Translations under genes and position numbers: made by a program
DNA from: Paenibacillus plantiphilus
GTDB lineage: Bacteria; Bacillota; Bacilli; Paenibacillales; Paenibacillaceae
Direction: 5' to 3'
Assembly: GCF_927798095.1 (NCBI RefSeq)
Contig: NZ_CAKMMF010000023.1
Coordinates: 1-64,000 of the forward strand
DNA: 64,000 bases
In this document: positions 25,431 to 34,714 of the stretch, in pieces
Numbering within the stretch: position 1 is the first letter of the stretch
How the letters are laid out: every line of letters starts with the position of its first letter
The notes under the pieces: model-generated
Database searches by the model: none
What the model saw: only the letters and a program-made list of their open reading frames with translations
What the model was told of the DNA's origin: nothing

Positions 25431-27989
25431 TCATGCACGTATCTTTAATTCATTGGCACGCTGCAGCGCTTGCACTCTATTGTTTACGGCAAGCTTTCTG
25501 TACACATTTTTAATATGAAACTTTACGGTTTCACCTGTGATGCTCAGATGATGGGCAATTTCCTTGTTCGATAGTCCGCCCGAGATCAACAGCAGAATCT
25601 TCTTTTCCTGCTCGGTTAATATGTCTTTCATTGAAGGATTATCCTCCGCCCTGATATTCAAAGCTTGAAGCAATTGCTTGACATAGGCCAGTGAAACGGG
25701 GGGATTATTACTTATTGAACTGGCCTTCTGTGCCTTCAAATAATCCGTCAGCAGTTTCGCCATCACAGTGCCTTCGTCAATAAAGCTGCGAATGTATCCC
25801 TGTGGCTCCCCCAGCTGCAAGGCGATCTCCAGCTTAAGCTGGGCCGCTTCCGTTTGACCTAAGCGCTGAAGCGTCACACTTTGCACAATTAATACTTTGA
25901 TACGATCCCGAAGATGATCCTCCGCTTCCAATAAACGATACAACCGCTCCAACAGATACAGCCCTTCATCCGTCCGTTCGCAGGCTACAAGCACTTTGGC
26001 CAAAGCTAGATGCTCAGCCATACGATTCAGTGAAACCTCATCCGTATGCGTCAGACCGCATCTGTGCAGCCAATCAAGCGCAGCTTGAAGCGAGCCTTGC
26101 TGCAGAGATAGACAAGCTTGCTCCGCCTCTATTTTCATCATAAACAATTTATAGTCGGGGGAGTCAATCTGCTGCTTTAACTGTGCCAGCAGCTCTGCTG
26201 CACGCTCTGGATTCCCTTGGGCCTGCTGAATTCGCGAAGCGCTAATGCCGATATGAATTAAAATCCGCGCGAAGGGCTGTACGTCCTTGCGTCCAAGAAC
26301 CTCATTTGCATAATGCTCTGCCTCGTCCAATCGATTCCACTCGTACAGCAATTTGCTGTACGATGCATACAAGTAACCGATAAAGGGATACTCTTTCTTG
26401 TTCTTCCAGGCTGTAATCCATTTCAATAGGAATGCGTCCGCTGCATGAAGATCATGGATAATCGCCAAATGATCATCAAACGAAGCATAGCCTTGATATC
26501 TGTTGCGCCCCATCGTTTGAAACAGACTTCCCTCCGGCACATGCCGTTCTACCAGCTCGAAGTATGCCGACGTTCGCTCCAAGTCTTTCTGAAGATAGGA
26601 GACTACCGAACAGAAAAAGTAAATATTGCCCATGACCTGATTCCATTCCACATCACTCAATTTCCCCTGCAGCGCTTGAAAGCGGATCTCGGCTTGTCCG
26701 ACTCTACTGAAAGCCGCCTCCCATTCTCCGACACCCAGCAATACAGATATATAGAACAGCTCTATCATCGGCTTCTCCGCAAAGGAGTTTTCCGGCAAAA
26801 CAGATATCCATTTCATCAACACAATACTTTTCGTTTGCACTAGCGCATGAAGATTCTTCTCTATCAACCGAACGGCATCTGCGAACTGCTTGCCCTCCAA
26901 ATAATGCTCCACCGCTTTTTCATCAAACCCGTAATTCTCCATCCAATTCGCCGCCCGAATATGCACCTGCATCCATTTATCCGGATCCGTTCTGAACAAT
27001 AGCGGCTGCAAGAAGTCGGAGAGCAATTGATGATACCGATACCAATTTCGATGCTCGTCCAGAGGGATGACAAACAAGTTCAGCTGATCAAGCTTTTCCA
27101 ATTGCTCCTGACCGTTCATTTGACCCGTTACAGCTTCGCATAAGGAATGATTCATCTGGCTTAGAATAGAAGTTTCCAATAAAAAGGAGCGTACTTGCTC
27201 CGATTGATGATGAAATACTTCTTCCAGCAAATAGTCGGATATATGATGCTGTTGACCGCTGAATTGCTGAATGGTCTCCGCTATATTATCGCTTCGCTTC
27301 AGAGAGATCGCCGCCAGCTGCAAGCCGCTAATCCATCCCTCTGTCTGATGGAACAGCTCCGTCACTTGCTCTTTAGTCAGCAACAAATCGGTCATATCCC
27401 GAAAAAAGACAAGCCCCTCATCCAGTTGAAAACGCAAATCCTGCATAATGATTCGATGCAACTCACCTTTTGCCAGAAGTCTCGCGGTAGGTATCGCCAA
27501 ATCGGTGCGGCTTGCGATATACAAATGAACATGGGAAGGAAGATGCTCCAGCAGATAGAGCATGGATTGATGGATAGCGGGAAGCTCGATGACATGATAA
27601 TCATCGATAATGATCACCAGCTTGCCGGTTATCTGATTGAGCTCATTCAGGAGCGCCGGGATCACAGTCTCCAAACTCGCCGAAGGCCCCTTCGGAAGAA
27701 GCAGCTCTACTGTTTGGCCAAAACCGGGAATCCTCTCCTGTATGGAGGCTATGACATAACTCCATAACTTCGTCCAATCGTTATCCTGCTTATCTAGCGA
27801 GATCCACGCCACAAGCGCATCGCATTGCTTCGCCCATTCACTTAGCGCTGTTGTTTTCCCGTAACCGGCCTGCGCCGAAACAAGTGTTAGCTTGACGTCC
27901 ATCCCTTCATTAAGCTTGCGCATTAGCCGTGGCCTGGAAACCAAAGTGCTTCGCACATGAGGGATATGAAGTTTCGCGCTGACAATCAA
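25431..27989 (-). CDS. MalT-like LuxR-family transcriptional activator (LAL)
   Basis: About 852 residues. The STAND NTPase domain starts with PRLMRKLNEGMDVKLTLVSA, followed by Walker A QAGYGKTTAL and Walker B KLVIIIDDYHVI. A long TPR-like helical repeat region fills the middle. The C-terminus is a LuxR helix-turn-helix (LTEQEKKILLLISGGLSNKE, then ETVKFHIKNVYRKL). Such regulators bind ATP and an inducer, oligomerise and activate promoters. The start is the TTG at 27989, 8 bases after GGAGG; the longer ATG frame (28094) lacks an RBS. The gene is monocistronic. The target promoters and inducer are unknown. Confidence 0.88.
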   Translation of the reverse strand: MIVSAKLHIPHVRSTLVSRPRLMRKLNEGMDVKLTLVSAQAGYGKTTALSEWAKQCDALVAWISLDKQDNDWTKLWSYVIASIQERIPGFGQTVELLLPKGPSASLETVIPALLNELNQITGKLVIIIDDYHVIELPAIHQSMLYLLEHLPSHVHLYIASRTDLAIPTARLLAKGELHRIIMQDLRFQLDEGLVFFRDMTDLLLTKEQVTELFHQTEGWISGLQLAAISLKRSDNIAETIQQFSGQQHHISDYLLEEVFHHQSEQVRSFLLETSILSQMNHSLCEAVTGQMNGQEQLEKLDQLNLFVIPLDEHRNWYRYHQLLSDFLQPLLFRTDPDKWMQVHIRAANWMENYGFDEKAVEHYLEGKQFADAVRLIEKNLHALVQTKSIVLMKWISVLPENSFAEKPMIELFYISVLLGVGEWEAAFSRVGQAEIRFQALQGKLSDVEWNQVMGNIYFFCSVVSYLQKDLERTSAYFELVERHVPEGSLFQTMGRNRYQGYASFDDHLAIIHDLHAADAFLLKWITAWKNKKEYPFIGYLYASYSKLLYEWNRLDEAEHYANEVLGRKDVQPFARILIHIGISASRIQQAQGNPERAAELLAQLKQQIDSPDYKLFMMKIEAEQACLSLQQGSLQAALDWLHRCGLTHTDEVSLNRMAEHLALAKVLVACERTDEGLYLLERLYRLLEAEDHLRDRIKVLIVQSVTLQRLGQTEAAQLKLEIALQLGEPQGYIRSFIDEGTVMAKLLTDYLKAQKASSISNNPPVSLAYVKQLLQALNIRAEDNPSMKDILTEQEKKILLLISGGLSNKEIAHHLSITGETVKFHIKNVYRKLAVNNRVQALQRANELKIRA

Positions 27990-28273
27990 TAGAAATCCCT
28001 CCGTATAATAAAAGTATGTGAAACAAGGCAGCAATAAAATATGGAAGGATGCTTGCTTGCCGTGAATTGCTCCTATCTGCAAAATGTACTGCAAAAACTA
28101 CATCAAATTCCCTCCTAACCAGAGTAAACAAAACTTTTCGGGTTCGTTACTGTAGTTTTGCAGGCTCTTGAAAAAACAAACCCTCGTAGAATCCACTTCG
28201 GCTATCACAATAGGCTGTTCCGATATTGGGCAGCGCTCCATTTTTGTCTATGCTATATTCCACTAGAATGGAA

Positions 28274-28657
28274 TCATTTCTTCTTATTCAATTTGGCTGC
28301 CGCTTGTTCGATATTCTCAGCAGCTCTAAATTTGACGATTCTGCTTATTAATTCATAAGGCAGCGGCTTCTCCAGCGGGAATTGTACGGACCCTTTTGCC
28401 CCTTTATAGACCGATAATTCTTGTTTGAATGCAGCAATCCCACTTGGAGCCGGATAAAATCCGATATGTTTTTTGTAGGCGGCAAAATGCACTAAATTTC
28501 CATGCAGCACAAAGGTAGGCATCTGATAGTTTATCCTCTCCTGTGCATCTGGCGCCGCCTCTTTGATTACTTTTCTTAACGTTTCAAGCCTCTCCTGAAC
28601 CTCAGGAGGAAATAATGAGATATAGTCATCAATTGATTCAAAATTGTTTCCATCCAT
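28274..28657 (-). CDS. DUF1801 / YdhG-like iron-chaperone-type protein
   Basis: A 127-residue cytoplasmic protein with the family pattern: ESIDDYISLFPPEVQERLET, INYQMPTFVLHGNLVHFAAY, KKHIGFYPAPSGI and SVQFPLEKPLPYELISRIV. The C-terminal tail is Lys-rich. Homologues are annotated as DUF1801 or frataxin-like YdhG proteins, proposed to handle iron for Fe-S or haem assembly; evidence in the family is limited. AAGGGAG precedes the ATG at 28657. Single gene. Confidence 0.8.
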   Translation of the reverse strand: MDGNNFESIDDYISLFPPEVQERLETLRKVIKEAAPDAQERINYQMPTFVLHGNLVHFAAYKKHIGFYPAPSGIAAFKQELSVYKGAKGSVQFPLEKPLPYELISRIVKFRAAENIEQAAAKLNKKK

Positions 28658-28682
28658 GAATGATTTCTCCCTTCAAGAAAAA

Positions 28683-28710
28683 CCCCTCTATGCTGTCAGC
28701 TATAAAGGGG
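28683..28710 (-). terminator. Terminator of the LRR-stalk gene
   Basis: On the minus strand CCCCTTTATAGC...GCATAGAGGGG forms a stem followed by TTTTTC, about 35 bases after the stop at 28746. Confidence 0.8.
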
Positions 28711-28745
28711 CAATTACATAAGGCGACACGATTTCACTACAAATT

Positions 28746-30416
28746 CTAGCGCTGCTTCGTTAAAGCTACGTTTCCGTAATAGGGGTAGTAATCTACGCTT
28801 AATCCCAACTCCTGGGACAAAAACCGCAGCGGCACATACACCGTCCCATCCCTGTTCACTGGCGCTGCATCCAGTTGGACCGGCTTCCCGTTCACTGCCG
28901 CAGCCTTGGCATCTACCGTCAGCTTGATCTGCTTGTTCAAGCTCTTCACAGTAATCCCCTTCCCCTTCGAATCCCAGCTTACTTCTGCATCTAATTGCTC
29001 GGAGATGAAACGAATCGGCACCATCGTCCGCCCCGCTTCAACAAAGGCAGGAATAGCCAGCTCTTCATATTGACCATTAGCATACACTCTGCTCCCGTAC
29101 AGAAATAATACGATATTCGGAAACGGCTTGTAGGCCTCGTATTCGAACGTTCCGCCAGCCTGCAATATCCGGTCACGAAGCGCTGCTGCTTCCGGTTCGC
29201 CATCTACTGGAATGACGTTTCTGAGTATTGTCAGATAGGTTAATTCATCCAATGCGGCCAAGCTGCGCAGGGAGCCTATATTATTATTTTGCAGCTCCAG
29301 ACGCTTCAGCTTCTTCATATTCGCAATGGGTGCGATATCACTCACCTTGTTATTATTAAGCGTAAGAAGCTCTAACTCGTGAAGCGATGACAATGGAGCA
29401 AGGTCGCGGATGTCATTATTGTCAAGATTGAGCTTCTTCAAGCTCGTTAGCGGAGCCAACGGCTTCAAGCTGCTGATTCGACTGTCATAGAGCGACAGAG
29501 TCTCTAGCTTCGTCAAGCCGGAGAGGGGCTGCAGATCATCAATTTGACCACGCTCTACACTTAGCTCACGAAGATTGACAAGCGACTTTACGAAATCCAG
29601 CTTCTTGATATTGTTTTCTTGAATATATAACATTTCAAGATCCGTCAATTGTCCAATCAGACTGTAGTCTTGAATATAATTACCGCGCAGTACAAGGCGC
29701 TTCAGCTTCGTCAGACCGCGTAGAAAATCAATATTGTCTGCCCCTTTTCTGACAAGATCCAGCTCTTCGAGGTTGGTCAAATTCCCAATCGTCGCAAGAT
29801 CAAGCTTGCGCTCCTCTGCTGAATATAGATTAAGCGAGCGCAGCTTCGGCAGTGATGGCAGCATCTCAATCCCTTTCACTGGTGTGTCAACTAGCGTAAG
29901 CTTCTCCAACTGGACATGTCCACGAAGCGGCTCCAAATTATCGACCTTCGTTTCCGACAGATCAAGCTCTTTAAGCGCGCTCAGCTTCGCGAGCGGCTTA
30001 ATATCCCGAACAGGATTTCCCCATAGAATGATCGTATGAAGCTTGGCCAGACCAGCCAATGGCTCTACATTGTCAACCTTATGATAATAGCGCAGATCAA
30101 GCACCTGCAAATTGGTCAGCTGCTGTATCCCCGTCAGATCCGTAATCATCGAATCCTCTGTCCTAGTCTCTCCGCCAAAGGTTTCGTAGGTCATAACTAA
30201 TTCCGTAATGCCCTGCACATCCTGCTGGCGCAGCACTCCCTTATCGATCCCCGTCAGCAAACGAACAGCTCGTTCCAATGCTTTGTCCGGGAATTTCACC
30301 ACAGCATTATCAACGGATTCCGCTGCCGCTCCCACTGTCCCCATACTGCAAAATAATAAAACCATCGCCACCATCAGCTTCACAGTCCTGCTCCTTGCTG
30401 CTGCCTGTCCCATCAT
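28746..30416 (-). CDS. Secreted leucine-rich-repeat protein with C-terminal stalk domain
   Basis: A 556-residue protein. The signal peptide is followed by a short helical domain (FPDKALERAVRLLTG, as in bacterial internalin-like caps). About a dozen 22-residue leucine-rich repeats of the internalin type (LTNLEELDLVRKGADNIDFL, LKKLNLDNNDIRDLAPL) span residues about 85-400. The C-terminus is a copper-amine-oxidase-N 'stalk' domain (MVPIRFISEQLDAEVSWD, then VYVPLRFLSQELGLSV). There is no LPxTG or SLH anchor, so it is secreted or held by the stalk domain. GGAGGAG precedes the tandem ATGs at 30416/30413. A binding role at the cell surface is likely; the partner is unknown. Confidence 0.88.
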   Translation of the reverse strand: MMGQAAARSRTVKLMVAMVLLFCSMGTVGAAAESVDNAVVKFPDKALERAVRLLTGIDKGVLRQQDVQGITELVMTYETFGGETRTEDSMITDLTGIQQLTNLQVLDLRYYHKVDNVEPLAGLAKLHTIILWGNPVRDIKPLAKLSALKELDLSETKVDNLEPLRGHVQLEKLTLVDTPVKGIEMLPSLPKLRSLNLYSAEERKLDLATIGNLTNLEELDLVRKGADNIDFLRGLTKLKRLVLRGNYIQDYSLIGQLTDLEMLYIQENNIKKLDFVKSLVNLRELSVERGQIDDLQPLSGLTKLETLSLYDSRISSLKPLAPLTSLKKLNLDNNDIRDLAPLSSLHELELLTLNNNKVSDIAPIANMKKLKRLELQNNNIGSLRSLAALDELTYLTILRNVIPVDGEPEAAALRDRILQAGGTFEYEAYKPFPNIVLFLYGSRVYANGQYEELAIPAFVEAGRTMVPIRFISEQLDAEVSWDSKGKGITVKSLNKQIKLTVDAKAAAVNGKPVQLDAAPVNRDGTVYVPLRFLSQELGLSVDYYPYYGNVALTKQR

Positions 30417-30489
30417 CTCTTACTCCTCCTCTATCTTTCCTCGCATGCCTATAATCTCTATAGACGATACAATTGTGCAAAGGTTACGG

Positions 30490-30513
30490 AGGTTCAGAGG
30501 TTCAGAGGTTCAA
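30490..30513. repeat. Three tandem 8-bp units at the 3' end of the receiver gene
   Basis: AGGTTCAG, AGGTTCAG, AGGTTCAA in direct succession. The stop codon of the receiver gene (30510-30512) lies in the last unit, so slippage here would change the C-terminus. Confidence 0.75.
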
Positions 30514-30875
30514 CCATTCTCGGAAAGCGCTCTTTGTACAGTTTTGTGAAGTCTATCCTGCTGAACGGGCTTCACGATGTAATCGTAAGCATAAACCTCG
30601 AATGCAGCCGATGAATATTCTTTATAGGAAGTAACAAATACAAGCTTTATTCGTCTACCGTCCCCTCTTAAACGACTGGCAAACGCAAGACCATTTTCTC
30701 CCGGCATTCTAATATCTAGAAATATCAAATCCACATCATTATGATTCGTCAAATAAGAAAAGGCAGATGCAGTTTCTTGGAAGCTTCCCACGATTTCGAT
30801 CTGATCCACCTTAGCGAGCATTCGTCTCATAATTAAATGCATGGCCTTCTCGTCATCGATAATAACGACCTTCAA
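30510..30875 (-). CDS. Stand-alone response-regulator receiver domain (paralogue of the SARP regulator)
   Basis: A 121-residue receiver with acidic pocket Asp 7/8, phosphorylation Asp 54 (DLIFLDIRMP), a Thr/Ser switch (VFVTSYKEY) and Lys in DYIVKP. It is strikingly similar, in protein and DNA, to residues 1-120 of the SARP-type regulator at 31595-32728 (both begin DDEKAMHLIM). It ends shortly after the receiver, in the 8-bp tandem repeat. The start is TTG, 7 bases after GGAGG. It may be a truncated duplicate or a phosphate sink/competitor for the kinase encoded at 32725. No output domain is found. Confidence 0.85.
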   Translation of the reverse strand: MKVVIIDDEKAMHLIMRRMLAKVDQIEIVGSFQETASAFSYLTNHNDVDLIFLDIRMPGENGLAFASRLRGDGRRIKLVFVTSYKEYSSAAFEVYAYDYIVKPVQQDRLHKTVQRALSENG

Positions 30876-31594
30876 CTACATACCTCCTCAATTGCTGCAA
30901 CAACTTGCCTTATGTATTCACTATTGAGCGAAGATCTCCTCCACTAGCCAGAATGCACAAAGGCAGGTTATAGATCGACCGCTGTTATCCCAAAGACAAG
31001 TATATATCATCCTAATGACGGCAAAATGACAAACTTCGACAGCAAAAAGAGCCCCTATCTGCCGGGCTCTCCGCATTTACCTTTACCTATTTTACGAATC
31101 CAGCCTCTAAGCAGCATCTCCGTTACTATTCCTTGCCGCAACACGGTTTTTTCCGTCTTACGGCGACAACCGAAGTCGATTCTACGGTGCGTTGTCATCT
31201 GTAAGACGGTTTTCCAGGCTTACGGTGAATCTCGCTCCACTTTTCCGTGTTGTAACACGGTTTTTCAGCCTTACAGCGGCAATAGAAGTGGATTTCACAG
31301 CACATTGTCATCTGTAAGCTGATTCTTCATGCTTACAGCGCACCTCGCTCCACTTTTCCGTGCTGTAACACGGTTTTTCAGCCTTACAGCGATAGTAGAA
31401 GCGGGTTTGTATTCTCTATCAAGAAAGTAGACACGATTGTATGCGGACTGAGGTTGCTCGTAGTACCTTTTGCTCACATTGATGCGGGGGTAGGCAGATA
31501 ATCAACGAATGGATACTAATGCGAATGCGACTATACTCCAACTCCATGTACTCGTAAATAAATCGCATCATCATACCCCTGTTTGCGGGTTATG
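30876..31594. other. Intergenic region holding a repeat array and no gene
   Basis: About 720 bases between the two related receiver genes. The central part is a 113-bp tandem repeat array (separate entry). The flanks are AT-rich and must include the promoter of the receiver gene and the 3' region of the SARP operon. Open frames here (for example 31026-31322 plus) follow the repeats and lack RBSs, so no gene is called. Confidence 0.6.
31141..31405. repeat. Intergenic tandem array, about 2.3 copies of a 113-bp unit
   Basis: Units begin at 31141, 31255 and 31368 with ACACGGTTTTT and end with CTCGCTCCACTTTTCCGTG-TTGTA. Units 1 and 2 have diverged at many positions but keep length (114 and 113 bp); the third is cut after about 38 bases. 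Each unit contains inverted CTGTAAG/CTTACAG (or CTTACGG) modules. In unit 2 CTGTAAGC (31312-31319) faces GCTTACAG (31331-31338), a potential stem. There are no coding features and no similarity to CRISPR repeats. Confidence 0.8.
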
Positions 31595-32728
31595 TTATGA
31601 TTCCAGCATCGACATCAGATCATGATACAGAGCGGTTACTTCATGGGATGGACTTATTCCGAGCTCTTTATCCAGCAATTCCGTGAATTGGATATATTGT
31701 CGGTTCAATGACTCTTTGTTCTTCATTAATGCCAAGGCCCTCATATGCAGCTTAATCGTTCCTTCATCCAGCTCATTATGAACGGTTAGCTTCATCAATA
31801 GCCGAACTGCAGTTTGCGCGTCGCCTCTGACTAGTAAAGCATCGCATAACCGCTGGGTAAAAGATGTGTACATGAGCGACAGTCGCTGCACCTCGCTCCG
31901 TGCCCAAGAGAATTCACGATCCCCGAATAAATCGCCTGTGTACAGCTGTTCAAGCTCAAGCGCCCCTTCAATATGGGCATCATCGATTACAGCCATCTGT
32001 TTGCAGCCTTCTTCAAAGCTAATGCTATCCACACGTACTTGGTTAAGATCCAGCGCATAATGATTGCTGTCGGAATACAGACTCCCCTTAAGTCCGTAGT
32101 TGTTCAATAATTTACGCAGCTGATAGACTGTGGTGTTCAAATAAATTTCGCCGTTCCTGAGCGGTATCTCGCCAAACATATCATCAATGATTTTTGCTCT
32201 CGATACAAGCCTTCCCCTATGCATGACCAAATAACCGAAGAGCTCCGCACTCTTGCTCGTCTTCCACTTGACTAACTCATTCTGAACACTCCGCATCTCC
32301 ATACTGCCAAGACAATTAAACATAACGCGAATAGAAGGGGAGGCATCCTCCGCCGGTATGGCTTCTGATTTCATTCCAGAAAGCGCCCTTTGAACGGTCT
32401 GATAGAGCCTCTCTTCATTAATGGGCTTCACAATGTAATCAAAAGCGTAAACATCAAAGGCAAGCAATGAATATTCGGTATGGGAGGTAACGAACACAAT
32501 CTTCATTTGTTTGCCGCTCTCTCTTAATCGCCCGGCAAACTCAAGGCCGCTTTCTCGCGGCATATTAATATCCATAAAAATCAAATCCACATCATAGCTC
32601 ATCAAATACGAGTAGGCCGTCCTCGTCTCCTTGAAGCTTCCCACAATCTCGACCTCAGCAATCTTGCCCAGCATTCGCTTCATAATTAAATGCATGGCCT
32701 TCTCATCATCAATAATAGCAACCTTCAT
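31595..32728 (-). CDS. Response regulator with SARP-type output (receiver, winged helix, BTAD)
   Basis: A 377-residue regulator. The receiver spans 1-120 (Asp 53 in IFMDINMP, Lys in DYIVKP). An OmpR-like winged helix follows (KTSKSAELFGYLVMHRGRLV, then NTTVYQLRKLLNNYG), then a bacterial transcriptional activator (BTAD) helical domain (FEEGCKQMAVIDDAHIEGAL and onward to ELGISPSHEV). It resembles the SARP-like regulators of Paenibacillus. The start overlaps the stop of the histidine kinase gene (ATGA) after AAGGAG, so the two form one two-component system. The regulated genes are unknown; the paralogous receiver gene lies just downstream beyond a repeat array. Confidence 0.9.
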   Translation of the reverse strand: MKVAIIDDEKAMHLIMKRMLGKIAEVEIVGSFKETRTAYSYLMSYDVDLIFMDINMPRESGLEFAGRLRESGKQMKIVFVTSHTEYSLLAFDVYAFDYIVKPINEERLYQTVQRALSGMKSEAIPAEDASPSIRVMFNCLGSMEMRSVQNELVKWKTSKSAELFGYLVMHRGRLVSRAKIIDDMFGEIPLRNGEIYLNTTVYQLRKLLNNYGLKGSLYSDSNHYALDLNQVRVDSISFEEGCKQMAVIDDAHIEGALELEQLYTGDLFGDREFSWARSEVQRLSLMYTSFTQRLCDALLVRGDAQTAVRLLMKLTVHNELDEGTIKLHMRALALMKNKESLNRQYIQFTELLDKELGISPSHEVTALYHDLMSMLES

Positions 32729-34533
32729 ACAATCTCCTTCCTTCCAAGCTCATGCCGAGATGGAGCGGAAGCCTTGGGGGGAGCGGGAAGCGAGAAGTAG
32801 AAGGTGCTTCCTTGCTCAAGCGTACTGTCGAACCAAATTTCTCCGCCATTCAACCGCACAAATTCCCTGCAGAGAGTAAGCCCCAGTCCGACGCCTCGCT
32901 CTCCAGCTGTGCCCAATGATGAGGCCGGATAGGATTCCTGCAATAAGGAATCAGCTTGATCGGCCGGTATGCCTGATCCTGTATCGCTTACAGAGACGAT
33001 GATTTTGCCATCCGCATGCTCCGCTTTTAACGTAATGCTCCCCCCATACTCCGTAAATTTAATCGCATTGGAGAGCAGATTGCGAATGATTAAATCCAGC
33101 ATTTCTTTATCTGCAAATACATAGAGGCCGTCCGAAATCTCGGATAGGATCGTAATATTCTTACCCACACTCCGCACCTGCATCAATCGTATATTCGTCT
33201 GAACCGTGTGGGCTAAATCCCGTATAACCGGATGAAACACCATGCCGCCCCTCTGACTTTGAAACCATTCCAGCAAGCTTTCGACGAGTGTGAATGTATT
33301 CTGAATTTGCTGCCCCATTTCATCGACGATTTCAGCATGGCTCCCGCCACAAGTCTGCATCTCCTCTTCCATCAGCTCCATCAGGTTGATGAGCACAGCA
33401 AGAGGATCGCGAATATCATGGGCGACCACGTTAAACATTTTATCCTTGAAGGCATTCAGCTCTGCCAGCTGTCTTGCACTATGGAGCAATCTTTCCTCGT
33501 AATGCACCGTTTCCGTTATATCGCTTAACAGCAGCATCCTGCCAACCGGCTTGAGCTTCTTGTCACTAATTGTCGTCATATGAGCATGATAGAATCGATC
33601 CTCACCATGCCTTGAAATTTGCACTTTATTATTCAACGCGGGATCTTTCGTTATGATCTCCAGTAAAGTGGGATACAGGGAGAATAGCTCGGCCGCAGAC
33701 TGCCCTATTGCCCCCTTATCATTCAAACCGTCAATAAGCCGGCTTGCCGATTGGTTGTAGCCTGTTATACAGTTGTCGAGATCAACTACTATGACGGCAT
33801 CCTGCATCGATTCGAACACCTTCTGCAGAGCTAGAGGAGCTAATCTCAGCATATTGAACTGATAGATTCCCCACATGTAGAATACGCCTGAGAAAATAAA
33901 TCCGAACGGTGAAATGTCGATAGGCACATGCAGGATACCACTCAAATAAATAATCGGAAACCCAAAAGGACCGAGGGAACCAATCATCATGAAGGCGACT
34001 TGTTTCTTCATTCGAGGCATCGCTTTTCGATACATCTGGATCATTAAACCCATGCCAATTGCAAAGAAGAAGTAGGAATAACCAAGATGGAGCGCGTATA
34101 AGGGACCTTTAACCAAATGAACCAACGGGAATCCCGCTGACGAATCAATGGACATGCTGCTGTAAAATAAATGATGCCACTCGTTCGTATAATGAGCCAC
34201 AAAGGTAACCATTGGCACAAGCATCAGCAAAGCAATAAACGGTTTTCTGATTAGCGCTTGTCGTCCGGTATATTGCAGCACCATAATAATCCATATCGTC
34301 GAGCCGAATGGGATGCCGATATATTCAACTCTAAGCCAGAAACGGATATCTTCCAGCGTGGAGCTTGTAATTTCAAAGGCATAGCCGAAGGTGTAGAAAG
34401 CACCGGCCAACATGCCTAATCCATAACTGATTGAAATGGGCAGTTCCCTTCTTTTCCAAGAGAGATAACACAGGATGAGCGAGCAGCAGGTGGCCGCCAT
34501 TAGTAGAGCCGATAAATACAGATTGTAGGTCAT
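32725..34533 (-). CDS. Sensor histidine kinase with N-terminal 7-TM domain and PAS
   Basis: A 602-residue kinase. Residues 1-230 are seven membrane helices of the HisKA_7TM type, a likely receptor for a hydrophobic or membrane signal. A PAS domain follows (about 235-345; VFESMQDAVIVVDLDNCITGY). The dimerisation helix carries His 372 (VVAHDIRDPLAVL). The ATPase domain has NLLSNAIKFTEYG (N box), SDTGSGIP (G1) and GVGLGLTLC (G2). It should phosphorylate the overlapping SARP-type regulator, and perhaps the stand-alone receiver. It is the first gene of the unit. Confidence 0.9.
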   Translation of the reverse strand: MTYNLYLSALLMAATCCSLILCYLSWKRRELPISISYGLGMLAGAFYTFGYAFEITSSTLEDIRFWLRVEYIGIPFGSTIWIIMVLQYTGRQALIRKPFIALLMLVPMVTFVAHYTNEWHHLFYSSMSIDSSAGFPLVHLVKGPLYALHLGYSYFFFAIGMGLMIQMYRKAMPRMKKQVAFMMIGSLGPFGFPIIYLSGILHVPIDISPFGFIFSGVFYMWGIYQFNMLRLAPLALQKVFESMQDAVIVVDLDNCITGYNQSASRLIDGLNDKGAIGQSAAELFSLYPTLLEIITKDPALNNKVQISRHGEDRFYHAHMTTISDKKLKPVGRMLLLSDITETVHYEERLLHSARQLAELNAFKDKMFNVVAHDIRDPLAVLINLMELMEEEMQTCGGSHAEIVDEMGQQIQNTFTLVESLLEWFQSQRGGMVFHPVIRDLAHTVQTNIRLMQVRSVGKNITILSEISDGLYVFADKEMLDLIIRNLLSNAIKFTEYGGSITLKAEHADGKIIVSVSDTGSGIPADQADSLLQESYPASSLGTAGERGVGLGLTLCREFVRLNGGEIWFDSTLEQGSTFYFSLPAPPKASAPSRHELGRKEIV

Positions 34534-34645
34534 GATGCCAGCTCCGTTCAGAATGAATAATTCAATTCAAAACACCATCTCTATATTACCAGAAAATAGC
34601 TAGATAAACTTATTAATTAATTGGGGTTTATTGCAAAAATAAAAC

Positions 34646-34670
34646 GCAGCCCCCAATTGATGAGGGCTGC
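34646..34670 (-). terminator. Terminator of the nitroreductase gene
   Basis: GCAGCCC (34646-34652) pairs with GGGCTGC (34664-34670). On the minus strand it is followed by GTTTTATTTTT, about 45 bases after the stop. Confidence 0.85.
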
Positions 34671-34714
34671 TTCGTTTCTTCTACTTCAAATATCCATGTC
34701 TGATATTGGAGCGC

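Noticed and set aside
31026..31477. Open frames of 98 and 60 codons in the 113-bp repeat region
   Set aside because: They follow the repeat period, have no ribosome binding site and give no recognisable protein; the region is better read as non-coding repeats.
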